Shown piece after piece: positions 42,615 to 51,939 of a stretch of DNA of 54,553 nt. The DNA is from CAZPDM01 sp964585305. Its GTDB lineage: Bacteria; Planctomycetota; Uabimicrobiia; Uabimicrobiales; JABWCH01. Below the pieces are notes generated by a model. That model did not search any database. It was not told where the DNA came from and saw nothing but the letters and a program-made list of their open reading frames with translations. Within the stretch, counting starts at the first letter, position 1. The number at the start of each line of letters is the position of its first letter. Location of the stretch: the NCBI GenBank assembly GCA_964585305.1, contig CAZPDM010000022.1, positions 1 through 54,553 of the forward strand. The letters run 5' to 3'. The position numbers and the translations under genes are program-made.

Positions 42615-45410
42615 CTATTTTGCCATTCTAACACCAATCCAAGGCCATCGTTCATTTCCAATCAAATCACGTCTTGTAATACGACAACTTGCTGCAAAAT
42701 TTACCCAACTTCCGCCGCGAGTAATACATTTATCTGGAGTTATAGAAGGATACCTAGGATCTTCTGCACACCATTCCCAAACATTTCCAGCCATATCATG
42801 AACTCGATATGGAGAACATCCCTGAGGAAATGACCCCACACGACTTGTATAGATATATCCATCCTTTCCTCGTTGTTCCCATTGATCTAGCGCAACGTAA
42901 TTACATAAAAAAATTCCTTGTTCATAAGGAAGAGAATCTCCCCATGGGAAAAATCTTTTAGGATATGGATTGATAATAAGTGTAATGGGATAATGCTCTA
43001 AATTCCAATCTGGAATATAACAGCCTCCTTTAGCAGCCTTTTCCCATTCTGTTTCTGTTGGTATTCTTTTCCCAGCCCATTTCGAATATGCTATAGCATC
43101 ACTCCAACAAATATTCACAACAGGGTGATCTTGCTGAATAGCAAATTCAGCAGGTGCAGGAGGAATAGGATGGTTAGATTCTTTACAAAACCGCAAATAT
43201 TGTCCCCATGTAAGTTCATACTTATCGATATAAAAAGAAGGTAAAAAAAATTGTTCAAAATTTTTATCGCCTTTATATAACGCAAACCAAAATTCACCTT
43301 CGGGAATAAAAATCATAGTAGAGAGATCTTTTTCCCAAATATATTCTCCAAAGATTTCTGAACGTTTCATCCCATTTGGTATTTTTTCGCCAAACCAACC
43401 TAGCACATTTTTTCCGCTTAGAATTTGGACAATCGCTTGTGCTTGTATCCATGTTGTACGATCTCGAACTAATATTACATAGTCCCCTGGAGTATTACCA
43501 GCAATATAAACTCCATCATTTTTAGATATTCCTCCTGAAACAATCCAGTATGGCTGAAAAGAGATTTCCTGATTATAGATATTATAAGCCTTTGCTTGAA
43601 ATATTACAGTTTGTCCGGGGAAAAGTTGTATTTTTTCTGGAGATATTTCTATTTTAGAAATTTGTGTAGCTGTTTGTTCAATCGTAAAATTTAAATATAA
43701 TTCTTGTACAAAATCTCCCAAAGATAGACTTGCTTTTACATTGTAATTACCTTGTAGCCATTGATCTAATAGTAAAGTTTCTCTTAGAGAATCCCTTTCT
43801 ACTTTTGCTACTCCTAGGTTTTTGTGTATAGGAATTATATTTGCTGGGCCTTCTGCAGTAATATTTAAAATAATATTTTTAGACTTTTCAGGTTTATGAA
43901 TAATCCAAGATAATTCTATAATAATTGGTTGATTTTCTTGAAAGTTTTTTATTTGCTCGCCCTTGGCATTGATAATTTTTGCGGAGAAAGTAAATTTATT
44001 TTGAGCAATATTATTATGATAGGAAGAAACGCGTTCAAGCCATATTTGATGAGAAATAATATTGCCATCATTTAAAATACCTTCTAATCTAATAGAATTA
44101 TTTCCTTCTTCAAGTAATACTTTCCCAGAAAAACTATAAATATCTTCAGCTATTTTCTCACAAATTCCAGGATTCCCTGCAACTTTCACTCCTAGAATTT
44201 GTCCTCGAATTTTTCCAGTAATTTCTATTTTCTCTTGGTTAATTTTGCTATGATTTTCCGGCATAATTTCAAAAAATTGGGGCAATATATTTACAGAAGT
44301 AGGAAGCGATAAAATAGGTGAGTTTGTTAAAGGTTGAGAAAAATTAGGATTTGTTTCTAAAATTTTTTCATGGTTTTTATTGTGTTTTGAATCTCCTAAT
44401 AAAAATACTATTGTTAAAGAAAGCATAAAAAGCAAGATAAATCCACTTATAGTTGCTAAAAAACGCGTTAATTTTGATTGTTTAGAAAAATAAAATGTAT
44501 ATTGGTGAAAATATTTGATAAAAATATCCCAAATAAATAAACGATTTCTTGAGGAGATATTAGGTGATTCTAAACTTTGTTCGCAAAGATCTATTTGTAG
44601 AATTAAATCTTGAGCACTAGAAAATCGTTGAGAAGGTTTTTTGGCCATAAGTTTTTCTAAAAGTGCAACTACAGATGCAGGAATATCTATCCACTGTCTC
44701 ATATCAGGGACGGGTGCTGAAATATGTTGCTCGATCACTTGAATTGGTGTCCGACCAGGAAATGGCAATTTCCCTGTCAGCATTTGAAAGAGAGTTACTC
44801 CAAGCGAGTAAAAATCGCAACGGTGATCGATTTTCTTTGCTCCCATTGCTTGCTCTGGAGAAAGATAAAAAATCGTTCCAACAACCTCCCCTGTTTGGGA
44901 AATATTATTAAGCTCGTCACTATTATTTCTTGCTAATCCAAAATCCATAAGCTTGATATTTCCATCTGGAAGTATCATAATATTTCCCGGTTTAATATCG
45001 CGATGAATGATATTTTTGCTATGAGCTTCCTGTAAAGCCAGGGCGACTTTTCGACTAATCTGCAAAGATTCTGCAATAGAAAAATGGCCCTTTTGGATGA
45101 TAGCATCCAGTAAACTTTGGCCTTCGATAAATTCCATCACCATATAATAAGTATCTTGATACTCTTCTATACCATAGACAGTCAAAATATTAGGATGGCT
45201 TAATTGGCTAGCACAATGGGCTTCACGTAAAAATCTTTTTTTATTTACATCTGCTTTTTCGCCAATAATACTGCTTATATGCAAAAGTTTGACAGCAACT
45301 TTTTTTTTCATAACAGTATGATAGGCTTCATATACTCCCCCCATGGCACCTTCGCCAACCCATTTTTCTAATCGGCAGTTTCCTAATGTTTTACCAATCC
45401 AAGGGTCCAT
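42615..45410 (-). CDS. Transmembrane Ser/Thr kinase with extracytoplasmic Ig-like and SUMF1/FGE-like domains
   Basis: A 931-residue receptor-like protein. Residues ~10-275 are an intact kinase (VGEGAMGGVYEA, VAVKLL, HRDIKPGN, LMDFGLARN, GTIFYLSPEQ). One TM helix lies near 320-345 (FLATISGFILLFMLSLTIVF). Outside come beta-rich regions including a Big-like Ig domain (IEISPEKIQLFPGQTVIF) and a C-terminal SUMF1 domain (~700-931: WGQYLRFCKE, RIPTETEWEKAA, MAGNVWEWCAED, GGSWVNFAASC, GVRMAK). As in the gene at 37593, the first of the two FGE active-site Cys is missing. ATG 45410 has GGAG 9 bases ahead and is preferred over a TTG at 45428. It lies 66 bases downstream of the FHA-phosphatase fusion. 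Confidence 0.92.
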   Translation of the reverse strand: MDPWIGKTLGNCRLEKWVGEGAMGGVYEAYHTVMKKKVAVKLLHISSIIGEKADVNKKRFLREAHCASQLSHPNILTVYGIEEYQDTYYMVMEFIEGQSLLDAIIQKGHFSIAESLQISRKVALALQEAHSKNIIHRDIKPGNIMILPDGNIKLMDFGLARNNSDELNNISQTGEVVGTIFYLSPEQAMGAKKIDHRCDFYSLGVTLFQMLTGKLPFPGRTPIQVIEQHISAPVPDMRQWIDIPASVVALLEKLMAKKPSQRFSSAQDLILQIDLCEQSLESPNISSRNRLFIWDIFIKYFHQYTFYFSKQSKLTRFLATISGFILLFMLSLTIVFLLGDSKHNKNHEKILETNPNFSQPLTNSPILSLPTSVNILPQFFEIMPENHSKINQEKIEITGKIRGQILGVKVAGNPGICEKIAEDIYSFSGKVLLEEGNNSIRLEGILNDGNIISHQIWLERVSSYHNNIAQNKFTFSAKIINAKGEQIKNFQENQPIIIELSWIIHKPEKSKNIILNITAEGPANIIPIHKNLGVAKVERDSLRETLLLDQWLQGNYNVKASLSLGDFVQELYLNFTIEQTATQISKIEISPEKIQLFPGQTVIFQAKAYNIYNQEISFQPYWIVSGGISKNDGVYIAGNTPGDYVILVRDRTTWIQAQAIVQILSGKNVLGWFGEKIPNGMKRSEIFGEYIWEKDLSTMIFIPEGEFWFALYKGDKNFEQFFLPSFYIDKYELTWGQYLRFCKESNHPIPPAPAEFAIQQDHPVVNICWSDAIAYSKWAGKRIPTETEWEKAAKGGCYIPDWNLEHYPITLIINPYPKRFFPWGDSLPYEQGIFLCNYVALDQWEQRGKDGYIYTSRVGSFPQGCSPYRVHDMAGNVWEWCAEDPRYPSITPDKCITRGGSWVNFAASCRITRRDLIGNERWPWIGVRMAK

Positions 45411-45476
45411 AGTCTTTTGCTCCAGCAAAATTTATGACAAAAAAACTTTTGTAGACTGATTTTAATATTAAAAATT

Positions 45477-47477
45477 TTAGGTAATTTTGATACAAGTAAG
45501 AGCAATATCATCTTGTTGTTCTTCAGCTCCAGTGAAATCAAGTACATCTTGCTCTATAGCTAATAATATATCTTTGATATTTCCACTTTTGCCAGCTCTT
45601 AAGATAGTATCTTGTAAGCGTTGGAGTCCAAACTCTTCTTGTTCCGGGTTCATTGCTTCTGTAACGCCATCTGTATATTGGATGAGACAATCTCCATGCT
45701 GCAATTGTATAACAATTTCTTTACAGCTATATTCTGCAAACATTCCTACTACCAATCCATCTGGCTCAATAATCTCAATTTTTTTCTCACGAGTAGGATT
45801 AAAAATAATCAAGGGGGTATGACCTGCTCTAGAAAATAACATAGTTTTTTCTTTTTGGTTTATAATACCATAAGAAATAGTTGCATAGGTAGTAGCTTCT
45901 AAATCAGGATATATTATTTCATTTAATTTAAATAAAGTTTCAGAAGGCCCTTTACTTTGTTTTGCAAGTGTTTTAAGTGTAGTTTTGACCATTCCTACAA
46001 CAACAGCTGCTTCAACGCCATGCCCTGTAATATCACCAATGACAACACCAAATTCATTTTCAGTTAATTGAAAGAAATCATAAAAATCTCCACCTAGTTC
46101 TTCGGCAGGTCGATAAATAGATTGAAATTCAAATCCTGGTATAGATTGTTCTGTAGGAAACATAGCAAAAAAATTTCTTCGGGCTTTTTCAAAAGTTTCT
46201 TTATTTCGTGTAACAAGATATGGCTTTAATTCCTCTAAAAGATCATCTGCACTTTGAAATCTTTCTTCTAAATCATACGCTAAACATTTTAAAATAATAT
46301 CGCTGATAGCTCGAGGAATTTCTTTATTTAGTTCATAAGGAAGAATGGGAGGAATTTTTTTATGGATGGCTTTCCAACAATCTTGGATAGAATTACTATT
46401 ATATTGAGAACGACCACAAACACAATGATAGAAAACTGCACCTAAAGAATAAATATCTGCACGATGGTCTACTTTAGATGGATCCATCCATTGCTCTGGT
46501 GCTGCACATATACTTCTTCCAAGACCTACCTGAGTATTTGATGCACTGGCATCTAATGATTTAGAAAGGCCAAGTCCAATAAGTTTAGGAACATCTTCTG
46601 GACCGATTAGTATGTTAGAAGGATTTATATCCCGGTGGATAATTTTTTTCTTATTAAGATATGATAACACACTTGCAATGTGCCCTACAATCTTTGCAGC
46701 AGTTTGTACGGGTAAAATTTTTTCTTTTTTCAAAATAAATTCTAAAGTATCACCAGAGACATATTCCATAACTAAAAAAGGGATGTTGATAGTTGTTGTA
46801 TCGCCTTTATTATCTGTTTTAGTATAAGTATATTCTCCACTATCATAAATCTGTACTACGTTTGGATGACTTAGTTGTCCAGCTATTTTTGCGACGTTTT
46901 TAAATCTTTGTAAGGAAGTTTCCTCTGGTAATAATCTTGGCGTCAGTGTCTTAATTGCTACCGGACGATTTAAAGCAATATGTATTCCTCGATATACAAT
47001 CGCCATATCACCTTTACCAATCATTTGTTCTACTCGATATCCTTTAAATTCTGCGCCGATTAAATTCATCAGTTGAATTGAAGGAGCAGGAGAAGAGAAT
47101 GAAGAGGGAGAGGCTACCGCAGTTGGAAGTGGTGCTACATTAGATTTTGGAGGTTTTATAAAAGAGAACGAAACTGTGAAATGGCTAGTACTTGCAAGTC
47201 GAATATCATCATTATCTTTTAAAGTAGTTTTTCGTTCAATTTTAGTAGCATTAACATAAGTTCCATTACGACTTTGTAAATCTTCAATGAATAAGGAATT
47301 TGAATTAGCATCAAAAAACATTCGGCAATGATTCCGGGAAATATTTCGATCCGTCAGCCAAAGTTGTACATCATCACCACGTCCAACAATAATTTGAGAA
47401 CCAGGAGGCAAATCGCAAGTTACAGTTTGAGGTTCTTTGCCCTCTTCATATATAACAATACGTAATTTAGCAATCAT
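45477..47477 (-). CDS. FHA-kinase-like-SpoIIE phosphatase fusion
   Basis: A 666-residue soluble protein. Residues ~1-108: FHA (IIVGRGDDVQLWL, NISRNHCRMF, DLQSRNGTYVN). Residues ~150-405: kinase with IGKGDMAIVYRG, VAIKTL and HRDINPSN, but GLG in LIGLGLSKS where DFG should be, so the metal-binding Asp is missing and activity is doubtful. Residues ~430-666: PP2C/SpoIIE-RsbU phosphatase with GGDFYDFF, GDITGHGVEA, YTDGVTEA and QQDDIAL, all metal Asp present. It binds phosphothreonine, perhaps ATP, and removes phosphate from Ser/Thr proteins such as anti-anti-sigma factors or the neighbouring kinase (inference). No Shine-Dalgarno is evident at ATG 47477. Confidence 0.92.
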   Translation of the reverse strand: MIAKLRIVIYEEGKEPQTVTCDLPPGSQIIVGRGDDVQLWLTDRNISRNHCRMFFDANSNSLFIEDLQSRNGTYVNATKIERKTTLKDNDDIRLASTSHFTVSFSFIKPPKSNVAPLPTAVASPSSFSSPAPSIQLMNLIGAEFKGYRVEQMIGKGDMAIVYRGIHIALNRPVAIKTLTPRLLPEETSLQRFKNVAKIAGQLSHPNVVQIYDSGEYTYTKTDNKGDTTTINIPFLVMEYVSGDTLEFILKKEKILPVQTAAKIVGHIASVLSYLNKKKIIHRDINPSNILIGPEDVPKLIGLGLSKSLDASASNTQVGLGRSICAAPEQWMDPSKVDHRADIYSLGAVFYHCVCGRSQYNSNSIQDCWKAIHKKIPPILPYELNKEIPRAISDIILKCLAYDLEERFQSADDLLEELKPYLVTRNKETFEKARRNFFAMFPTEQSIPGFEFQSIYRPAEELGGDFYDFFQLTENEFGVVIGDITGHGVEAAVVVGMVKTTLKTLAKQSKGPSETLFKLNEIIYPDLEATTYATISYGIINQKEKTMLFSRAGHTPLIIFNPTREKKIEIIEPDGLVVGMFAEYSCKEIVIQLQHGDCLIQYTDGVTEAMNPEQEEFGLQRLQDTILRAGKSGNIKDILLAIEQDVLDFTGAEEQQDDIALTCIKIT

Positions 47478-47657
47478 ATTTTTATTAGAAATATTATTTT
47501 TTGTAAGATAATATCTCTTTCCTCTTATGAAATTATCTTATTTTTTAAGATAAAATAAATTTATAACAATATAGACAAACATATTTTAGCACTTAAATTA
47601 TTTTTATCAAGAGTATTTTAGAGAATATCTAAAAGTTTTAGTTTAAAAAAATTTCTC

Positions 47658-47686
47658 TTGACTCTTATGAATTTATCGTCCATAAT
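47658..47686 (+). promoter_or_regulatory. Sigma70-type promoter
   Basis: TTGACT (47658-47663), a 17-base spacer and CATAAT (47681-47686), about 80 bases before the start at 47769. The rest of the gap from 47478 is AT-rich and holds no gene that I can see. Confidence 0.65.
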
Positions 47687-47768
47687 TAAAACAAGAAAAA
47701 TATAAAAAACTTGTTCTTTGCTAGAAATTTAGAATTTCTATTTAAGAAAATTTTAGAAAGGATTTTTT

Positions 47769-48560
47769 ATGTGGAAAAACTTGATTGTTTTATTTGTTTG
47801 TCTAGTAATAACTAACTTTGTCCTTGCCCAGACTCCTCCTCCTGACAAACCAGTTATGCAAAAACAAGCTCCAGTAAATAATAATCCTCCTTTAATGGCT
47901 CAACCTGCGCCAAAAAGTATACAATCAGCTTCAAAAGAAAAAGCCACATCCGCAATGTCTTCAACAATGAAGAAGGCTTTTGCAAAGCAAAAAACAGCAT
48001 CTCGTGGAACCACTATTCTTTATCCTCCTTATATGAATGGTTGGGTTCAAAAATGGACAGATGGTACAGGATATATCCCTTTTGCAGAATCTCAAAAAGA
48101 TCAATATGGCCGTCCTACAGGATTTACTTTTCAAGGAGGAAGCTCTTATGCTTATGGCATGGCTAGTTCGAGATGCTGGGTAAGTTGCGTTTATGTTCCA
48201 AGTCAAACTGGAAATTATGAAATTATTGTGGATTGTTATCAAGAAGGAGCATTAAGAGCTGCATGTGGATATAGCAATAGCGAAGTTTATGCGTATCGTA
48301 CTTTAGGAATTATGGTAGAAGGCATTGGATATGAAGCTAGAGTTTTATCGGAACTCTATTTCGATCGACCAATCTCCGAACAAAATAAACGTATCCAAGA
48401 ATGGCAATCTGCCAGAAAAACATTCTATCTTCAAGCTGGTAAATCTTATAACATTTGTGCATATTCCGAAGTTGGAGGATGGTCAGCTGGTGATAGTCAA
48501 ACATATCAAATTACAAACATTACTTCTGCGATTGGCCCCTTTACAATTCAGCTAAAATAA
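47769..48560 (+). CDS. Secreted protein of unknown function
   Basis: A 263-residue exported protein. The signal peptide (LIVLFVCLVITNFVLAQ, cleavage ALA/Q-like near residue 21) is followed by a Pro/Gln/Ala/Ser-rich low-complexity stretch to ~residue 75. The rest is a beta-rich domain with GNYEIIVDCYQEG and SYNICAYSEVGGWSAGDSQ, reminiscent of jelly-roll or carbohydrate-binding modules, but I cannot place it in a family. Four Cys could form disulfides. Ribosome site GAAAGGA precedes ATG. It is a single gene with its own promoter and a terminator that overlaps the end of tilS. Confidence 0.8.
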   Translation: MWKNLIVLFVCLVITNFVLAQTPPPDKPVMQKQAPVNNNPPLMAQPAPKSIQSASKEKATSAMSSTMKKAFAKQKTASRGTTILYPPYMNGWVQKWTDGTGYIPFAESQKDQYGRPTGFTFQGGSSYAYGMASSRCWVSCVYVPSQTGNYEIIVDCYQEGALRAACGYSNSEVYAYRTLGIMVEGIGYEARVLSELYFDRPISEQNKRIQEWQSARKTFYLQAGKSYNICAYSEVGGWSAGDSQTYQITNITSAIGPFTIQLK

Positions 48561-48586
48561 TCCTTTTAGACTTAAATTTAAATATC

Positions 48587-50089
48587 TTAAAGCCCCAAAT
48601 TTGGGGCCTTATTTTTTTCTAAAAATAATTTCCATATATAAGAAGTTTGAGAGGTAATACGAACAGATTCACTAATACAAATTCCAGGAATCCAAATAAT
48701 AATGTTATGGCAGTCACAAACGACTAACATTTGTGAACGCCAAGGAATAGGAACATGAATGTCGCTAAAAATTTGCGTAAGGCGAGAATGATTAAAATTT
48801 CCAAAAACTTGAATTTTATCTTGGGGTTGGCAATAGCGAATTTGTAAAGGAAAGCGATTAGGTTCGATAGAGACAATAATTTGTAGAAAATTAGGATGGG
48901 AACTTAATGAATCAATATCAACGATATGAGTTCTTTCAATTGATAAATATAGAAAATGGTTTAATGAAATAACTTTTTTGTTAGAATCAATTTTTAATAT
49001 ATCTGGAATTTCTATAAATTGTGGCAAAGATAAATCTTTTGGCAAAGGTAAAAAAAAAGTAATCCAATTGAGTGTTTTTGTAACTTCTAACAAATTTGGA
49101 AAAATAATTTTACCTGTATTCTGATTCAATAATTTTTCCCATAATTGGTAATGGCTGCTTCTGAAAAATGGATTAAGGCCTAAAGAACGAACGATTTCTT
49201 GCAATAACCACGATTGAAGGATAGGGAGAATGTTTTGAGCATCCTTACAAGATAAAATACGTAAAAGAGGACGTTGGGCTAAAATTTCCCATAATATACA
49301 CAATTGCGGACATTTTACAAAAGATTTATAAACATATTGAGAAAAAAGTTCTTTTGCTTTATTTTGAAAATACTCAGTTGTATTTTGGCAGTAATCTGCT
49401 ATATCTAAAATTGCATTATTTAATGACGGAAAATCTTTTTTAATCAAAGGAATAATCTGCTGTCTTAGCAGATTACGTGTATAATGTATATCTGAATTAG
49501 ATTCATCCTCACACCATTTTTGTTTTCTCATAGAAAGGTATCCAAGAATTTCTAATTTTGTACATTCTAAAAGAGGACGAACCACTTGAATATGACTATT
49601 TGGGAAAATATAGCTTTGCGGTCGAATTCCTCCTAATCCTGATATACCCGTTCCTTGGAATAACCGAAATAATATAGTTTCTATTTGATCATCAACATGA
49701 TGTGCGATGGCAATTTTAGAAAATCCCCATTCTTCAGCTACACGATAAAGAAATTCATAACGGCCTTGTCTAGCACGTTCTTCAATAGCAATAAGATTAT
49801 TATCTTTAAGCAAATGCAACTGCGTTGTAAAAAAAGGCAAATTTAAACCTTCGGACAATTTTCTTACCCATTCTACTTCCTTTGCGCTTTCCAAGCGCAA
49901 TCCATGATCAATAGAAGCTACAGCAAATTCTAAAGGAAAAAATTTTTTAGAATATTCGTCTAATAATAAAAGTAATGCTGTAGAATCTGCTCCACCAGAA
50001 ACAGCAATTATTACCCGTTCTTTTTGAGAAAAAAGATTATTTTTTTTTATACAATGATCTATTTTTTGTAAAATAAGTTCTGTTGTCAT
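48587..50089 (-). CDS. tilS: tRNA(Ile)-lysidine synthetase
   Basis: A 500-residue enzyme that attaches lysine to C34 of tRNA-Ile(CAU), changing its decoding to AUA. The PP-loop ATPase motif AVSGGADSTALLLL lies near residue 29; SIDHGLR, EERARQGRYEFL, IAIAHHVDDQIETILFRL and GTGISGLGGI are diagnostic. The C-terminal ~200 residues include the TilS substrate-binding region, diverged but with VRITSQTSYIWKLFLEKN at the end. The start is ATG 50089. It follows the nitrilase gene after a terminator. Confidence 0.94.
   Translation of the reverse strand: MTTELILQKIDHCIKKNNLFSQKERVIIAVSGGADSTALLLLLDEYSKKFFPLEFAVASIDHGLRLESAKEVEWVRKLSEGLNLPFFTTQLHLLKDNNLIAIEERARQGRYEFLYRVAEEWGFSKIAIAHHVDDQIETILFRLFQGTGISGLGGIRPQSYIFPNSHIQVVRPLLECTKLEILGYLSMRKQKWCEDESNSDIHYTRNLLRQQIIPLIKKDFPSLNNAILDIADYCQNTTEYFQNKAKELFSQYVYKSFVKCPQLCILWEILAQRPLLRILSCKDAQNILPILQSWLLQEIVRSLGLNPFFRSSHYQLWEKLLNQNTGKIIFPNLLEVTKTLNWITFFLPLPKDLSLPQFIEIPDILKIDSNKKVISLNHFLYLSIERTHIVDIDSLSSHPNFLQIIVSIEPNRFPLQIRYCQPQDKIQVFGNFNHSRLTQIFSDIHVPIPWRSQMLVVCDCHNIIIWIPGICISESVRITSQTSYIWKLFLEKNKAPNLGL
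48590..48620 (+). terminator. Terminator hairpin overlapping the tilS coding end
   Basis: GCCCCAAA joins its exact complement TTTGGGGC (48592-48607), then CTTATTTTTTT. On the minus strand the same bases encode the last codons of tilS. Confidence 0.82.
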
Positions 50090-50108
50090 CTACGGATTTC
50101 CTATTCCT

Positions 50109-50141
50109 AAAAATGGGCACGTTAACCGTGCCCATTTTTAA
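50109..50141 (-). terminator. Terminator after the nitrilase gene
   Basis: AAAATGGGCACG pairs with CGTGCCCATTTT around GTTAAC-like loop bases, with A and T runs on the two sides. It lies between the minus-strand nitrilase stop and the tilS start. Confidence 0.85.
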
Positions 50142-50159
50142 ATTTCTTATAATTTCATT

Positions 50160-51029
50160 TTAAGATTTTGGAAGAACAATTGGAAAAGGACTATTGCTGG
50201 AATTGAGAATTCCTTGATATGCAGCAATGTTCCGATCTTCAATATGATTAAAAACCATGGGAGAATCAATTCCATAACTTACACGTTCTAATGGATTTGC
50301 ATCAAGTGTTGCATAGAGGATTTCTTCTTGAGAACGTGCTTGTGCTAATTTTTGAGCAATAGGGCTTACAATCATGCTATTCCCAAAATACAATCCACCT
50401 CCTGCATCTGTACCAACAGCATTAACAGCAATGAAGTACACATGGTTGTCATAAGCACGTGCACAATTTGTCAAAGACCATATATCAAAGGGGCGTAAAA
50501 ACGCAGAAGGCCGAACAATAATTTCTGCTCCTTTTAGAGCTAGAACTCTACTTAATTCAGGGAAATCTCCGTCATAGCATATAATCATTCCAACTTTACC
50601 AAATTCAGTTGTAAATATAGGGGTTTCCTTTCCTGGAGTTGTCCAAGATCGTTCACTAGGAAAAGGATGCGTTTTGCGATAGACGCCCATGATTTCTCCT
50701 TGTGAACTTATAAGAGCAGAGGAATTATAAATAATATTTTTATTCTCTCCACGTTCATAAGTTGGCCATACTACATATACACCAAGCCTTTTAGCTGCCA
50801 AGCAAATTTTTTCTATGCTAGGACCTGGTATGCTTTCAATTGATTCCCAAAGCTCGGAAACAGGCATATTTGGAACAAATCCAGTAGTAATTGTTTCTGG
50901 AAATACTGCTAATTGACAAGATGTTTCTTTTACTGCTTTTTCAAGCCATTTAATAGCTTTCTCAGTATTTTTCTGAATTTGATTAGGAATGGCCGCGATT
51001 TGTATTCCTGCAACTGTAATTTTTTTCAT
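50160..51029 (-). CDS. Carbon-nitrogen hydrolase (nitrilase superfamily)
   Basis: A 289-residue amidase-type enzyme with the full Glu-Lys-Cys triad: Glu in AVFPETITTGF, Lys in VYRKTHPFPSE and Cys in GMIICYDGDFPELSR. Members cleave amides or nitriles such as carbamoylputrescine, beta-ureidopropionate, omega-amides or aliphatic amides; the substrate cannot be fixed here. Ribosome site AAAGGA is 7 bases before ATG 51029. It is third in a minus-strand run after the helicase and the EEP hydrolase, 11 bases from the latter. Confidence 0.92.
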   Translation of the reverse strand: MKKITVAGIQIAAIPNQIQKNTEKAIKWLEKAVKETSCQLAVFPETITTGFVPNMPVSELWESIESIPGPSIEKICLAAKRLGVYVVWPTYERGENKNIIYNSSALISSQGEIMGVYRKTHPFPSERSWTTPGKETPIFTTEFGKVGMIICYDGDFPELSRVLALKGAEIIVRPSAFLRPFDIWSLTNCARAYDNHVYFIAVNAVGTDAGGGLYFGNSMIVSPIAQKLAQARSQEEILYATLDANPLERVSYGIDSPMVFNHIEDRNIAAYQGILNSSNSPFPIVLPKS

Positions 51030-51040
51030 AAAAAAATCCT

Positions 51041-51907
51041 TTATTTAAGTTCTATTTTAGCTACTACAGGAAAATGATCTGAAGGATATAAACCATTTTT
51101 AGAAGTGCGTATAATATTTGTTCCTAAGACTTTTATATCAGGGCTGACAAATATATAATCAATTTTTTCTTCATAAGCTTTTCCTGTAAAACTATGAAAG
51201 GTTCCAACATTTTTTTCTGTAGGATAGATCGCGCGAAAGGAGTCTATTAAAGAAATTGGAGCACTATTTTCCCCTAATTTTTCACCTTTTAAATATTTAA
51301 TGACGGAATTATTTTCTACAACATTAAAATCGCCTATAAGAATAAAAGGAACAGGACGTGAACGTTGAAACACCATTTTCATCATCAATTCCGCACTTTT
51401 TTCGCGAGATATTTGAGAAATATGATCTAAGTGGGCATTATAAATATAAAATGAACGCCCCAATTTTTTTTCGATAAATCTTCCATAAGTACAAGTACGA
51501 ACAAACGCATTACCCCAATGTAAAGAAGGAGTATTAGGAGTTTCAGAAAGCCAAAAAGTACTTGATTCTGCAATATCAAATTTTTTAGTGTGATAAAGTA
51601 TTGCCGTATATTCTCCTTTATTTCCTCCATCTCTTCCTTCTCCAATCATTGCATATTCAGGAACATTTGCAAGAATTTCGTCAATCTGAAAACGTAATGC
51701 TTCTTGTAATCCAATAATATCTGGAGAATTCTGACGAATAACTTGATAAACTTGATCTTTTCTATTGTTCCAATGGTTCTCACCATCATTTGCTAAACCA
51801 TAACGAATATTAAATGTCATAATATTAAGTTCTAAAGGATCACTCATAATCGTACCATTCATAAAAATTGAAGCCAAAAAAAAGATAACTATAGTAGGAG
51901 TAAACAT
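51041..51907 (-). CDS. Exported endonuclease/exonuclease/phosphatase-fold hydrolase
   Basis: A 288-residue EEP-superfamily protein. The N-terminus (MFTPTIVIFFLASIFMNGT) looks like a signal peptide. Catalytic landmarks are IMTFNIRYG, IIGLQEALRF (metal Glu), NAHLDH, LIGDFNV, IDYIFVS and the final catalytic His in PSDHFPVVA. Secreted members act on phosphodiesters, inositol phosphates or sphingomyelin; many remain uncharacterised. Ribosome site AGGAGAG precedes ATG 51907. It lies 32 bases after the helicase stop. Confidence 0.9.
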   Translation of the reverse strand: MFTPTIVIFFLASIFMNGTIMSDPLELNIMTFNIRYGLANDGENHWNNRKDQVYQVIRQNSPDIIGLQEALRFQIDEILANVPEYAMIGEGRDGGNKGEYTAILYHTKKFDIAESSTFWLSETPNTPSLHWGNAFVRTCTYGRFIEKKLGRSFYIYNAHLDHISQISREKSAELMMKMVFQRSRPVPFILIGDFNVVENNSVIKYLKGEKLGENSAPISLIDSFRAIYPTEKNVGTFHSFTGKAYEEKIDYIFVSPDIKVLGTNIIRTSKNGLYPSDHFPVVAKIELK

Positions 51908-51939
51908 AAAATTTTTCTCTCCTAAAAAAAATTTATATT

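Noticed and set aside
42615..45410. Formylglycine-generating enzyme that activates a sulfatase
   Set aside because: The first of the two active-site Cys is absent, the domain is fused to a receptor kinase, and no sulfatase gene is in the window.
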